From: Ephydatia muelleri
Lineage: Eukaryota; Porifera; Demospongiae; Spongillida; Spongillidae
Assembly (NCBI GenBank): GCA_013339895.1
Contig: JABACO010000128.1
Span: forward strand, 1 to 64,000
DNA: 64,000 bases
Direction: 5' to 3'
Shown here: piece after piece, positions 22,490 to 32,408 of the stretch
Layout of the letters: each line of letters starts with the position of its first letter
Numbering within the stretch: position 1 is the first letter of the stretch
Position numbers and translations under genes: made by a program
The notes under the pieces: model-generated
What the model saw: the letters and a program-made list of their open reading frames with translations, nothing else
Database searches by the model: none
What the model was told of the DNA's origin: nothing

Positions 22490-23061
22490 TGTATACCAGG
22501 CATCACGAAGAAGGAAACATCAGATATGTGGACTCCTAGCTCTGTGCCACCATTCGGGGATAAAAAGAATAACCATAATACCTTCAATCCCTAATACAGC
22601 AAGCAGTGAGGGTGTGCTGGGGTCGGGGAGGGTGTGAAGTGTGCTGGGGAGGGTGTGAGGTGTGCTGGGAAGGGTGGGGGTGTGCTGGGGACTGGGAGGG
22701 TGTGAGGTGTGCTGGGGATTGGGAGGGTATGAGGTGTGCTGGGGAGGGTGAGGGTGTACTGGGGACTGGGAGGGTGAGGGCTACTAATGCCTAGAGCAAT
22801 GAAACACGTACATAGTACAATAAGAACACCACAGGCAATGTTGTGATGTACATGATAACACAGTGTGACCTTCAGTTCCTTATACGGCATTAAAGAAGGC
22901 ACACCCACATGTACATGACTGAGAGGGCATCGTCCAAATCATCACAGCTCACAGGATCTACATGTGTACTGAAAATGATGGTGAAGGTCCCTACGTGTCC
23001 TGACCTCTCAGGGTCAACATCCCATGGAGGCTACATGGTAACCATGGGGAGCTCTAGAGGG
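22490..23061 (-). CDS. RNase II/DIS3-family (RNB domain) gene exons
   Basis: Minus-strand exon ~23061-22910 reads GHVGTFTIIFSTHVDPVSCD, then DLDDALSV. This is the RNB signature DP-x4-D-[IL]-DDAL, whose aspartates bind the catalytic magnesium. Minus-strand exon ~22580-22485 reads PNGGTELGVHISDVSFFVMP then G, matching the next RNB block GVHIADVSHFIxPG. RNB enzymes degrade RNA 3' to 5' (DIS3, DIS3L, DIS3L2 in animals). The two blocks are in the right order on minus, with an intron between that contains a GT-rich tandem repeat (about 22604-22790). Exons further upstream are uncertain; 23998-23915 (KVEHHITELAHDYQATIKQY) and 23870-23790 (TKNVVKELHNICAGLVRTMD) are on the same strand and may belong. 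Confidence 0.6.
22604..22790. repeat. GTGCTGGGGAGGGTGTGAG-type imperfect tandem repeat
   Basis: About eight imperfect 20-29 base units of GGTGTGCTGGGGA plus GGGAGGGTGTGAG lie in the putative intron between the RNB exons. Confidence 0.85.
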
Positions 23062-23445
23062 GGAAGAAGGAGAGTGATTAGTGCCTACCATCAAGGATAG
23101 CTTTGCTAAATGGTCATATAAGACCACTGGTCTGTACGAAGTGACCTTTTGGGTACTGGGAGTCTGCCGGAAGGCCCAGAGTCAATGAACACCACAATCC
23201 TGTACAGGGGAGAGGTATGAGTGAAGGGATGGTAGGGGAGAGATAGGTGTGAGGGAGGGGAAGGGAGGAGAGGGAAAGAAGAAAGAGAGAGGAAGAGGGA
23301 GGAGGCACAGGAGATATGTAGAGGACACAGCACATGCTGCATACATTTGTAGGTGTGGATACTACATGTATGTTCGTGCACACATATATACAGTATATGT
23401 ATAGCTTGTGCACACATACATGTACATGTGTGTACAACCACATAG

Positions 23446-23835
23446 ACGGCCAGGATTGCCACCAGTTCCTCATGAACCAATACAAGTGCACCTTGGTGCT
23501 TCTGCTGAATACCATTTTTAATAAATATGTCCAGAGAAAACATACCCTTATTAAAAAGTTAAGTGAACCACGTCCGATCCATTGTACGAACCAGACCAGC
23601 ACCAGTAGAATAGCTCATGTACACATATATGTATATTACATGTATGGATCGGAGCCTGTGTAGACAGCCAGGATTGCCACCAGTTCCTCATAAACCAATA
23701 CAAGTGCACCTTGGTGCCTCGTGCTGAATAGCCAGATATTCCATTTGTCCATGCAGAGAAAACATACCCTTATCGGAAAGTTCAGTGGAACCATGTCAGA
23801 TCCATTGTACGAACCAGACCGGCACAGATATTATG
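23446..23835. repeat. Diverged direct duplication, two copies about 205 bases apart
   Basis: Copy 1 (23446-23612) and copy 2 (23655-23827) share AGGATTGCCACCAGTTCCTC, CAATACAAGTGCACCTTGGT, AGAGAAAACATACCCTTA and GATCCATTGTACGAACCAGAC. Copy 2 overlaps a plausible minus-strand exon, so this may be an exon duplication. Confidence 0.8.
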
Positions 23836-23998
23836 CAACTCCTTCACCACATTCTTAGTGTCTGCAATAAGTAACTCCAATCAATTCACACTAAAAACAA
23901 AAAGTTAGCTTACCATGCCAAATCTGAGTTGTTCTACATACTGCTTTATAGTAGCCTGGTAGTCATGGGCTAGCTCTGTGATGTGATGTTCAACCTTT
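23790..23998 (-). CDS. Two minus-strand exons of unknown family
   Basis: Exon 23998-~23915 reads HHITELAHDYQATIKQYVEQ, then LRFGM before GTAAGC. Exon ~23870-23790 reads NVVKELHNICAGLVRTMDLT after TTATTGCAG. Both look helical. They lie upstream of the RNB exons on the same strand. Confidence 0.3.
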
Positions 23999-23999
23999 T

Positions 24000-24972
24000 G
24001 TTGGAAAGAAAATGTGAAATTGTAAAAAAATAAAAATGTGAGTCAGTAAAACTCGGGCTATAGCTTGTGGAAGACTATCTTAGTGCACGCCACCTCCCTG
24101 GTCTGAGCATCTTTGTGCTCTTCTTGTCTGGAATGAAGTCTTGGCCACTGGGGCTTCGTATAAATCCCTAATATATTAAATAAACCCTTTTTTTATACCC
24201 GTACGTTTCATTCCAAGAATAGGATTTTCTGCTATTTGAGGCCTGGACCTCTCAAGTTGTGCCAATACGTATATACGCGGTCCAGCTAAGCAGTCAACAT
24301 AGGTATATGGCTATAGCGCTCCGCTTGCAACTGGATACAAATACTAGTACATGTAGTAGCCTCGCTGCTTCAAACCGACTCAGAAAGATTTCCTTTACCT
24401 CTAGAGAGGAAAAGCTCTGTGCCGAGAGTATCGATATCTAGTATAGGTTTATATCTTCTGGCGATGAGGTCGTACTTACTTGTAAGTTGTATACATGCCA
24501 ATATATCCATAGTGAAACTATATAAGTACTGAATGGTTTAGATGCCTGCTATACCATGCACTATATATTGGACATTACAATGACATTGTGCACTTGAAAT
24601 CGAGTTCCATTGCACAATAATGTGGTGTACGTGCAGAACAGTTCTTTAATTTCTTCATCAATCATCACATGGTATACATGTCAAGCTCCAAGTATTCAAG
24701 AAGTTATTTGTGGAAGAAAATTATAACTACTTGATGTGATCAATGTAAATTTCATAGCTACACATGTACATGTATATCAGATGAGCTTATAGTAAAAGCA
24801 CTAAATACAGGCATACACAGAAAACACACAGCAGCAGTATCAGCTATTACATATTATTAATCTAAGCACTGACCTACATGTAGGTAGACTAACAGTTCAA
24901 CTCTAAGCACGTACTGTTATTACTAACACTGATTAACTTGGAGCAATTCTTCTAGACAGGATTGACGTATTG
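24000..24972. other. Intergenic, no gene recognised
   Basis: AT-rich sequence with a few ACATGTA palindromes. No ORF here has convincing coding character. Confidence 0.5.
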
Positions 24973-25371
24973 TTAAGATGGATAGGGTGGTGGAGCAGCT
25001 TGATAACCAGTAGTAGGATAACCAGTGCTGGGATAAGTATAACCAGTGGCTGAATAACTTGGAGGAGGAGCATAACCAGTATAACCAGTATATCCAGTAT
25101 TTCCCTTCAAAGGATCAAAACCAGCTGTCTGAGGTGTACTGTTCTGGGTTGTTGTGGTGACTATAGTGGTAGCTGCTGGAGCATTAGTGACCACCCTGGT
25201 CTGCAGACTTCTGCGGGCCCGTCTTACACAGGCCCTGATCACTGCTATGACAATCGCCACTATTGTTGTGAGAACCCCCAATATGAAGACCATGGTAAAC
25301 ACCACGGACACTATTACGATACTGGAGGAGGATGTGTAGTATGGAACTATATTCAAAGGGAGAGATTCCAT
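24973..25371 (-). CDS. Single-pass membrane protein with PPxY cytoplasmic tail
   Basis: A 132-residue open frame begins MESLPLNIVPYYTSSS. Residues about 17-45 form one hydrophobic segment (IVIVSVVFTMVFILGVLTTI, then VAIVIAVI). A basic stop-transfer patch CVRRARRS follows. The tail is Thr-rich, then has repeated TGYTGY and TGY-TYPSTGYP units and ends APPPYPS. PPSY and PPPY fit the PPxY motif bound by WW domains of NEDD4-type ubiquitin ligases. The layout resembles the C-terminal half of Shisa/WBP1-like adaptors, but the Cys-rich ectodomain of Shisa is not encoded in this frame; it could lie on an upstream exon. The start is the first ATG of an uninterrupted frame. Confidence 0.6.
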   Translation of the reverse strand: MESLPLNIVPYYTSSSSIVIVSVVFTMVFILGVLTTIVAIVIAVIRACVRRARRSLQTRVVTNAPAATTIVTTTTQNSTPQTAGFDPLKGNTGYTGYTGYAPPPSYSATGYTYPSTGYPTTGYQAAPPPYPS

Positions 25372-25434
25372 TTTAATTAATGAACACCAATAATCGTGTG
25401 ATACAACTACATGTTACGAAGAACAGATGGTCTG

Positions 25435-25640
25435 GTGTGCTTAGAGGGTGGAGGGGTGTGCTTAGAGGGTGGAGGGGTGTGTTTAGAGGGTGGAGGGGTG
25501 TGCTTAGAGGGTGGAGGGGTGTGTTTAGAGGGTGGAGGGGTGTGTTTAGAGGGTGGAGGGTGTGCTTTGAGGGTGGAGGGGTGTGCTTGGAGGGTGGAGG
25601 GTGTGCTTGGAGGGTGGAAGCGTGTGCTTAGATAGTGGAG
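25435..25640. repeat. 21-bp minisatellite, about 10 copies
   Basis: GTGTGCTTAGAGGGTGGAGG plus one or two G repeats with T/C variation, just upstream of the PPxY gene on its 5' side. It could lie in that gene's promoter or 5' UTR. Confidence 0.93.
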
Positions 25641-26396
25641 GGTGTGCTTTGAAATTATACAGTAGGTGTGAGCTTAGAAACCCCATGTGTGTATAATTAA
25701 GAGTGCTGTGGCAAATTATATTCTCTTTTTAAAAAGAAAGTAAGTAGGATAAAAAACAGGGAAACAATGGTGTAGTTGAAAGGGAAAGGGTTAATAACAT
25801 GGGTTAATAACATGGGTTGATACATGTAGGAAGTATTAATAAAACAAGGGTAGCACAACATATGGAGAAATGGCCCATACATAGGCGGTCATCATTCTTT
25901 TGTTTTCAAATTGAATTTTAAACATTTTTATAATTTACTATAAATCGATCTGATTGTGAATCTGCTTTATATAATTATAACATGAAGCATTCATGTAGTA
26001 AAATCAAGACAAAAAATTAATTTCTACCGCGCATAATTTATTTATAAACAATATGTCATATAACGTAATATCTTGCGTCATCTTGGATTAAGCTACATGT
26101 TGCAACTAGTTAACTGTTAATCGCAGATGAAATATTAACGATAATATACAATGTACATACACCTGTATACAAGCTATGAGTCGTAGCTTTGGAGATGTGG
26201 AGGCACAATGATGCATGCAGGGCATTAAACGGATTGCCCTGCATGGTTTCAACTTTGAGATTCAGGTGTTTTGGTGAGTATACTGTGTGAATTTAGTATG
26301 TGCAGAACAGGCATATATTCGATGCAGTGAAGGGGGAGGAGATATGGCCTTCTCCCTATCCTAGTACTGTACGTCGGCCATCTCAATTATGGTAGA
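25641..26396. other. Intergenic, no gene recognised
   Basis: AT-rich sequence; only short ORFs without domains. Confidence 0.5.
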
Positions 26397-26540
26397 ATTC
26401 TCCCTGTACTGTTGGCCTTCTCCCTGTACTGTTGGCCTTCTCCCTGTACTGTTGGCCTTCTCCCTGTACTGTTGGCCTTCTCCCTGTACTGTTGGCCTTC
26501 TCCCTATACTGTTGGCCTTCTCCCTATACTGTTGGCTTTC
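26397..26540. repeat. 20-bp minisatellite, about 7 copies (array 1)
   Basis: The unit is GCCTTCTCCCTGTACTGTTG. It is the same family as the 29022-29325 array. Confidence 0.95.
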
Positions 26541-26893
26541 TCTCTATATGAACCACTGAGCATTGTCCATTTGTGTAGCATCTCTGTCCCTTTGTTTACC
26601 ATGTGTATAGCTGACCTGTGGGACACACACACCACACACCTAGTGCATGGACACTTCCTGCAAGTCACGCACACTCAGTACAGTGTGGACACTCATTGTA
26701 TACGTAGTAGCTTTACTGGTGGAGATGCACATACGCACAAGTGTCTCCATCATGTGCACACTACACACGCTGATGTAGAGCTGTGTAGTGTGTGTTTCAT
26801 GCATGGGCACACACACCAATGATGTCCACACATATGCCTGTACACAGTGGTACTTACATCCACATACATCAGATATGAATAATAATAATTTGG

Positions 26894-26950
26894 ACACACA
26901 CACACACACACACATGCACACACGCAAACACACACGCACACACATGCACG

Positions 26951-27021
<71 letters not shown>
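26894..27021. repeat. (CA)n microsatellite
   Basis: CA dinucleotides are interrupted by TG and CG until 26957, then pure to 27020. The repeat ends in CACAG, which could serve as the acceptor for the next exon. Confidence 0.95.
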
Positions 27022-27022
<1 letters not shown>

Positions 27023-27161
27023 TTGCTGTACAACCACGACAAGACACAACAATCTACCAGGAGAGAGCTACCATACTACTGGAGGAGCAGAGGATCAATG
27101 AAGACCTACTAACTGCAGTACTACAAACCAAAGTATTTACTGGTCTGGCTACTTCCCCAGT
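27022..27161 (+). CDS. Possible exon of unknown family
   Basis: After CACAG the frame reads DTTIYQERATILLEEQRINE, then DLLTAVLQTKVFTG before GTCTGG. The composition is helical and exon-like. A second open stretch at 27410-27600 (TYFKNGTTMLSSGGYQIQ before GTATAA) is weaker. No domain recognised. Confidence 0.3.
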
Positions 27162-28185
27162 CCTTTGAACACAGTGGCGACAGATAACAGGTGTGTCAAA
27201 GGCTGTTTGGGGGCTATTGTGATGGTGGTTACATGCACTAGAGATACTATGTACAGAATTATGTAACAGTAGATGGTGTCTATATAAGGATAGACAATAG
27301 TACATGTACAAGTTAATGTACCTCTCCAGGCCCTTAAACAGAAGCACTTTAACATGCATGTTCAAAGACCTCTGATGGAACCGTCACCCAAGTGATGCAT
27401 TGTATGTGTACAAAGGACACCTCCCCCTTCCGTGGGATTTGGAGAGGCACCACCACCTCTAGGGGAGTGAGGAAGTGTTCTCAGCACCAATGCATGCAAA
27501 CAAAAATTAGCATGTCCAAAAATACCATGAGTAATGTACCCAGAACGTATTTCAAAAATGGTACCACCATGCTCTCATCTGGTGGCTACCAGATACAGGT
27601 ATAAACCCTAACCCTGACTACCTACACAAAAGTTCAGGTAAATTTAATATTACTACATTTACTTCTGAGGCTGTGCCTTAAAAGGCGACCATGTGCTATA
27701 TTACACATTTTTCTGTCGTTTGAGGAACGAATTAGACAGAAAATATGCTCCCAGCAGAATATGGAGGCGTAGCCTACATGCATGTGTTGTGCATGTAGAT
27801 CGATAAAGATGCAAGGTAATGAGGGGTGTATGTGAATGTGCAGCTGTAGATATCAGGTAATGGTTGAGGAATGCGTGTTAGAATCACTCTATATAGGCTT
27901 ATTGTGCACAGTGGCAGAGTTAACCCCACTTTCCCCCCCCCCCCCCCCCCCTTTATGAGAAATCAGGTGTACGTATATATACGACGGTGCGCAACTGAAG
28001 CAATTAACGACAAACTCTCCACGAAGGCATAAATGATTTATTTGAGCAGCTCTTTCCCTTTTATAAAGGGTTTTTGCCAGGAGGAGGTGTGGGTCCACTT
28101 CCTCTAAATATAGGCAAAATTAATAGTTGGCTCCTGCTCATGTGCTGGCAGTATGTGTTGTACAGTGTACTTCGTGTACCGAATG
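27162..28185. other. Intergenic with a poly-C tract
   Basis: No convincing gene apart from the weak stretch at 27410-27600. A C-run lies at 27935-27951. Confidence 0.45.
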
Positions 28186-28575
28186 TGAAGTAGTGCAGGT
28201 GGTGTGCACAATGTGAAGTAGTGCAGGTGGTGTGCCCAATGTGAAGTAGTGCAGGTGGTGTGCCCAATGTAAAGTAGTGCAGGTGGTGTGTCCAATGTGA
28301 AGTAGTGCAGGTGGTGTGCCCAATGTGAAGTAGTGCAGGTGGTGTGCCCAATGTGCAGTAGTGCAGGTGGTGTGCCCAATGTGAAGTAGTGCAGGTGGTG
28401 TGCCCAATGTGAAGTAGTGCGGGTAGTGTGCCCAATGTGAAGTAGTGCAGGTGGTGTGCCCAATGTGAAGTAGTGCAGGTGGTGTGCCCAAAGTGAAGTA
28501 GTGCAGGTGGTGTGCCCAATGTGAAGTAGTGCAGGTGGTGTGCCCAATGTGAAGTAGAGCAGGTGGTGTGCACAA
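28186..28575. repeat. 28-bp minisatellite, about 14 copies
   Basis: The unit is GTGAAGTAGTGCAGGTGGTG plus TGCCCAAT. Because 28 is not a multiple of 3, all three minus-strand frames stay open with the same peptide cycle; this is not coding. Confidence 0.95.
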
Positions 28576-29020
28576 CGGACGCCATACCAGTATATTGAAA
28601 GAATGAGCATATGCATGGTGGAGCATATGGCGTTGGGAACATTTGAGTTGCACCCAACATGTTACCTGTGTGTGGTCTACCTTAACCCTTCTATACATGT
28701 ATGTAGCCAAGTCATCTGATACCCTTCATGGTGAATGCTCTATAGGTCTTCAAAGATAGGAGGTACATGTAGTAATTTACTTAAGTTTTGCACAGCAACC
28801 ACATCCATTGTGTGGACAAGGAAACCACAAGCCAGCCCTAAGCTGGTTTTGTCCCCTATGGGCCTAACAGGGGATAATGGTTCTGGGGCTACTTCATGCC
28901 CATTTACTGTTTGCATTAGTTATCACAAATAGAATAACCTTACATGTATGGACACACCTCCCTTGACAACTTACATGTACATGTACATGTACTTATAACA
29001 GGACACAACTATTATATACT
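28576..29020. other. Intergenic, no gene recognised
   Basis: Contains a 65-residue ORF at 28735-28932 without domain features, and ACATGTACATGT copies near 28972-28991. Confidence 0.5.
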
Positions 29021-29021
29021 G

Positions 29022-29325
29022 TTGGCCTACTGCCTGCCTATACAGTTGGCCTACTGCCTGCCTATACAGTTGGCCTTCTCCCTATACAGTTGGCCTTCTC
29101 CCTATACAGTTGGCCTACTGCCTGCCTATACAGTTGGCCTACTGCCTGCCTATACAGTTGGCCTTCTCCCTATACAGTTGGCCTTCTCCCTGTACTATTG
29201 GCCTTCTCCCTATACAGTTGGCCTTCTCCCTGTACTATTGGCCTTCTCCCTATACAGTTGGCCTTCTCCCTATACAGTTGGCCTTCTCCCTATACAGTTG
29301 GCCTTCTCCCTGTACTATTGGCCTT
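29022..29325. repeat. 20-bp minisatellite, about 15 copies (array 2)
   Basis: The unit is GCCTTCTCCCTATACAGTTG, with a longer GCCTACTGCCTGCCTATACAG variant near the 5' side. It differs from array 1 (26397-26540) by a few bases and has the same orientation. Confidence 0.95.
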
Positions 29326-29960
29326 CCCTAAAGGTTTTCATTCTTAGTATGCACGGCATTACATGTAGTACCTTGCTCTCATTACTGTCAACAGTAAGGC
29401 TCTCAACTGTAGTACTCCAAGCCTAGCTGTCAACAAGTAGACAGGCAATAGAATAACCCTGGGGCTCACCAAAAATGTACATACATGTATGGACACAAGT
29501 AGTAGTGCTGCACATCTGTTAACATACTATGAACTTCCAGGACACAGCTAACACTCCCTAGGTGACGTAATGTGGTGTGCGAAGTGGACTCGGGATGAGG
29601 CGTTCAATTTTGTTACGGGTGCTCGTTGAAAAGTGTCTGGACAGCACCGCAGGTGCAATTTGACCCCAAATTTGGAGTCGGCATCGTCGGCGCTATGCGC
29701 CTTAACCGGCGCTTCGTGCCTTAAGCCCTAAACCTAAGCCCTAAAGCCCTAATCTTATCTCCTGTTGTTCACATGCTGAACGTTAGGACAACCAGCAAAA
29801 CCAGGGGTTGTATTTGCACAAAGGTGCATGGCATTGTGCATGAGATTATTCACTGTATGTACAGACCTAGACCTTTATCAGCACAGTCTGGCCACACAAC
29901 AAAATTCATGACATTGGACTTTTCAAACATCCAAATAAGATAGAATCAACAGTGTTTATG

Positions 29961-29964
<4 letters not shown>
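29326..29964. other. Intergenic, no gene recognised
   Basis: Contains a short CCCTAAACCTAAGCCCTAAA stretch near 29725, too short for a telomeric tract. No gene. Confidence 0.5.

Positions 29965-29965
<1 letters not shown>

Positions 29966-30021
<56 letters not shown>
29966..30021. repeat. (CA)n microsatellite
   Basis: Pure CA dinucleotides, then CACACGCACG variants to 30040. Confidence 0.95.
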
Positions 30022-30033
<12 letters not shown>

Positions 30034-30040
30034 ACACATA

Positions 30041-30829
30041 CACACTCAATAGGCAACATCTGTCTGTGTCACTTATGGTTTCCAGTCATGCATTTGCTGC
30101 AGATGCTATATTTACAAGAAGCACACCCATGTACTTCCTATAACATCAGGGATTTACCCCACCTACCCCCTGGTTTACACGTGGCATGTCACTTGCTTAA
30201 TCCAGCTGGTTCGCAAACATGCCATTTAACTGTACATATGAAGGGAAGACTTCCTACAATTATACTGCAGCAATGCAAGTAGAACATCATAACACAAACT
30301 TTCATGAATCCCTCAATTGTATTTGGCCAGTCAGACACTCAATGTTTTGGCATATACAAAGTGCCACCACAACCTGTACAAAAATAAATTTCTCTTTTCC
30401 TCCTCCCTTCAATTTCCTTACCTCCCCCTTCCATCTCCCTCCCTCATCCCGTCAATTTCCCTACCTCCCCCTCCCTCCCTTCACTCTCGCTCCTCCTCTC
30501 TCCTTTCCTCCCCTTATCCCCATTCACGCCACCGGCCCCGGCTCTCATCTTATAGGGCATGTCAAATGAAGCACTATCAGACTGAAAGGATTGTGTGTGA
30601 AAGGAAAAAGGTAAGCTAGCTGGGTTTATTTTTTAAAAAGAATAATACCATTCTTTCCAGAATGGAAGAATAGTTGATTGGTTAAGAAGACACTTATATT
30701 GGGTTGAAGAAAAGGACGTAAGTTAACCTGTTCTCTTCTACAGTATGCAATATGTGTGTTCAGGTGTATTCTAGTAATCACTAGCGTTTTTATTTCAGGG
30801 AGTTCAAGTGTCGGCTTAAAATGATTTTT
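30041..30829. other. Intergenic with pyrimidine-rich tract
   Basis: CT-rich DNA at 30400-30525. ORFs over it are low complexity. Confidence 0.5.
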
Positions 30830-31381
30830 CACATACAACGCTCACTAGCTGCAGGAACAATCAGAAGGAACAGTCAGTGTCACTATGGATGTCACTATGG
30901 ATGTAATTTAGCATTGCTGTTGCGTTAATATAACTGCAGGTACCACAACAAGCACTGTTGTACATGTACATGTGATCATGTAAACTTCAAAAACATGCAA
31001 TGGCGTCCTAGGCTGGTTTGTTTCTCAGACACTCGATTCTGTAGTCTCGATAACCATTCATTCATTATACTGAATCATATGTGTAATCATACACACACGT
31101 GAACCTATACATCTCTAATCACTGAATGTTTCCGGACATCACAGTTCCTCCCCATTTCACACTGGTGACAGACCACCATCCCTTGGTGTCCATTCTCAAC
31201 CAGAAAAGGGATTACCAGCAGTGACAGCAGCACGGTTGCATTGGTATATGCGGTAGGCTAGCCCTGTTATGATATCAGGTACAAGACTACCACTCAGCAC
31301 GCAAATGCTGATGCACTTTCACGTCCATCCATGCACACTGTTCCTTCTGATTATTCCTGCAGCTAGTGAGCGTTGTATGTG
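30830..31381. mobile_element. MITE-like element with 44-bp terminal inverted repeats
   Basis: Left arm 30830-30873 begins CACATACAACGCTCACTAGC. Right arm 31338-31381 is its reverse complement with one difference (AATAATC for AACAATC). The interior (about 460 bases) has no ORF. No obvious target-site duplication was seen by eye. Confidence 0.8.
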
Positions 31382-32408
31382 CACTATGTACTAGTAGTTA
31401 CCCCCGGCACGGGGCGGCACCTGGCCCACCACGCCCTCTGCTCGACTCCAGCTTTGCAGAATGCTCTATATGGGCATGTCCTAGCTAGCTGGCCTCATAT
31501 GGAATATCCCTAAATATCTATGGCAACACATACAAACGCTATTTTAAAATGGCGCCTTATTGCACCAAAACTGGTTTACTATTTTTAAAAATGGTCCCCA
31601 AACTATTCATGACAACTACCACTTTTTATTTTATTACTTGGATAGTTGTAGAATTGTTTCAGAGAGTGGCAAAGGTTCTAACCCCCTCTGCCCATTAGTT
31701 ATAACTAACGGAATATCTTTAGCATGATTGTTTTCCATTTTCTGTACAAGTCTATGGAATAACATAATTTTCAGAAATGGTCCCAGAATTTTGGACGGTA
31801 CAAGGTACAAAATTTGAAATTGCCAACATTTAAACATCATTTTATTAGTGGGTGGCAAAAGTTGCAGGTCTGTTACATGTAGTTAAGTAAATAATAATCA
31901 AGTTAGTAAAAACGCCATACATTCTCTATGGAACGTACCGCAGAATGAAATCCAAAAATTTACAAAATGCAACTTTCGTGACCATTGATTCCTCCATTGT
32001 TCTACATGTATCCCATCACATACACTTCTTTCCTTGACACCCAATCCCAATATACAATTGGGAACACACTTAGTACTATTACCAATGGACTACTGTCCTT
32101 CAATGCAGACAAATAAAATAGCCACATAAGTATTTTGCAAAATGTTATGTCATTGTACAGGTATATCATTCATTATAATTACTACCGTAATTTAGTCCAA
32201 TTGAAGGCAGATAAATGCATGAAATTATGTTTAGTGAATAAGTCCTATACATGTATGTTCTGGTTAGATTGCATACTGGTATGGGGTGAGGTACTACATG
32301 TCACTAATGCATATGTGCGTGATGTGGGCTAATTATATTCATCAACAGTGCCAAGGAGGGTGTCGGGACACCCTGGACCCTCCTCCTGTATCTGCCCTGC
32401 AGACTGAT
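31382..32408. other. Intergenic, no gene recognised
   Basis: AT-rich sequence. The minus-strand ORF at 31634-31858 has no domain. This is the 3' side of the SRCR gene. Confidence 0.5.

Larger units (their letters stand above)
14430..25000. repeat. Dispersed palindrome ACATGTACATGT saturating this interval
   Basis: TACATGTA and its extensions occur dozens of times (for example 15780, 16014, 17872, 17952, 18477, 19110-19163, 20340, 20410, 20735, 21330, 21470, 21805, 21845), mostly between exons. The motif is its own reverse complement, so copies in either orientation can pair. It is far rarer after 36 kb. Confidence 0.85.

Noticed and set aside
28061-28710. Three overlapping minus-strand ORFs of 170-199 residues
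   Set aside because: They are the same 28-bp repeat read in three frames.
29715-29760. Telomere-like CCCTAAACC repeats
   Set aside because: Only four irregular units, not an array.
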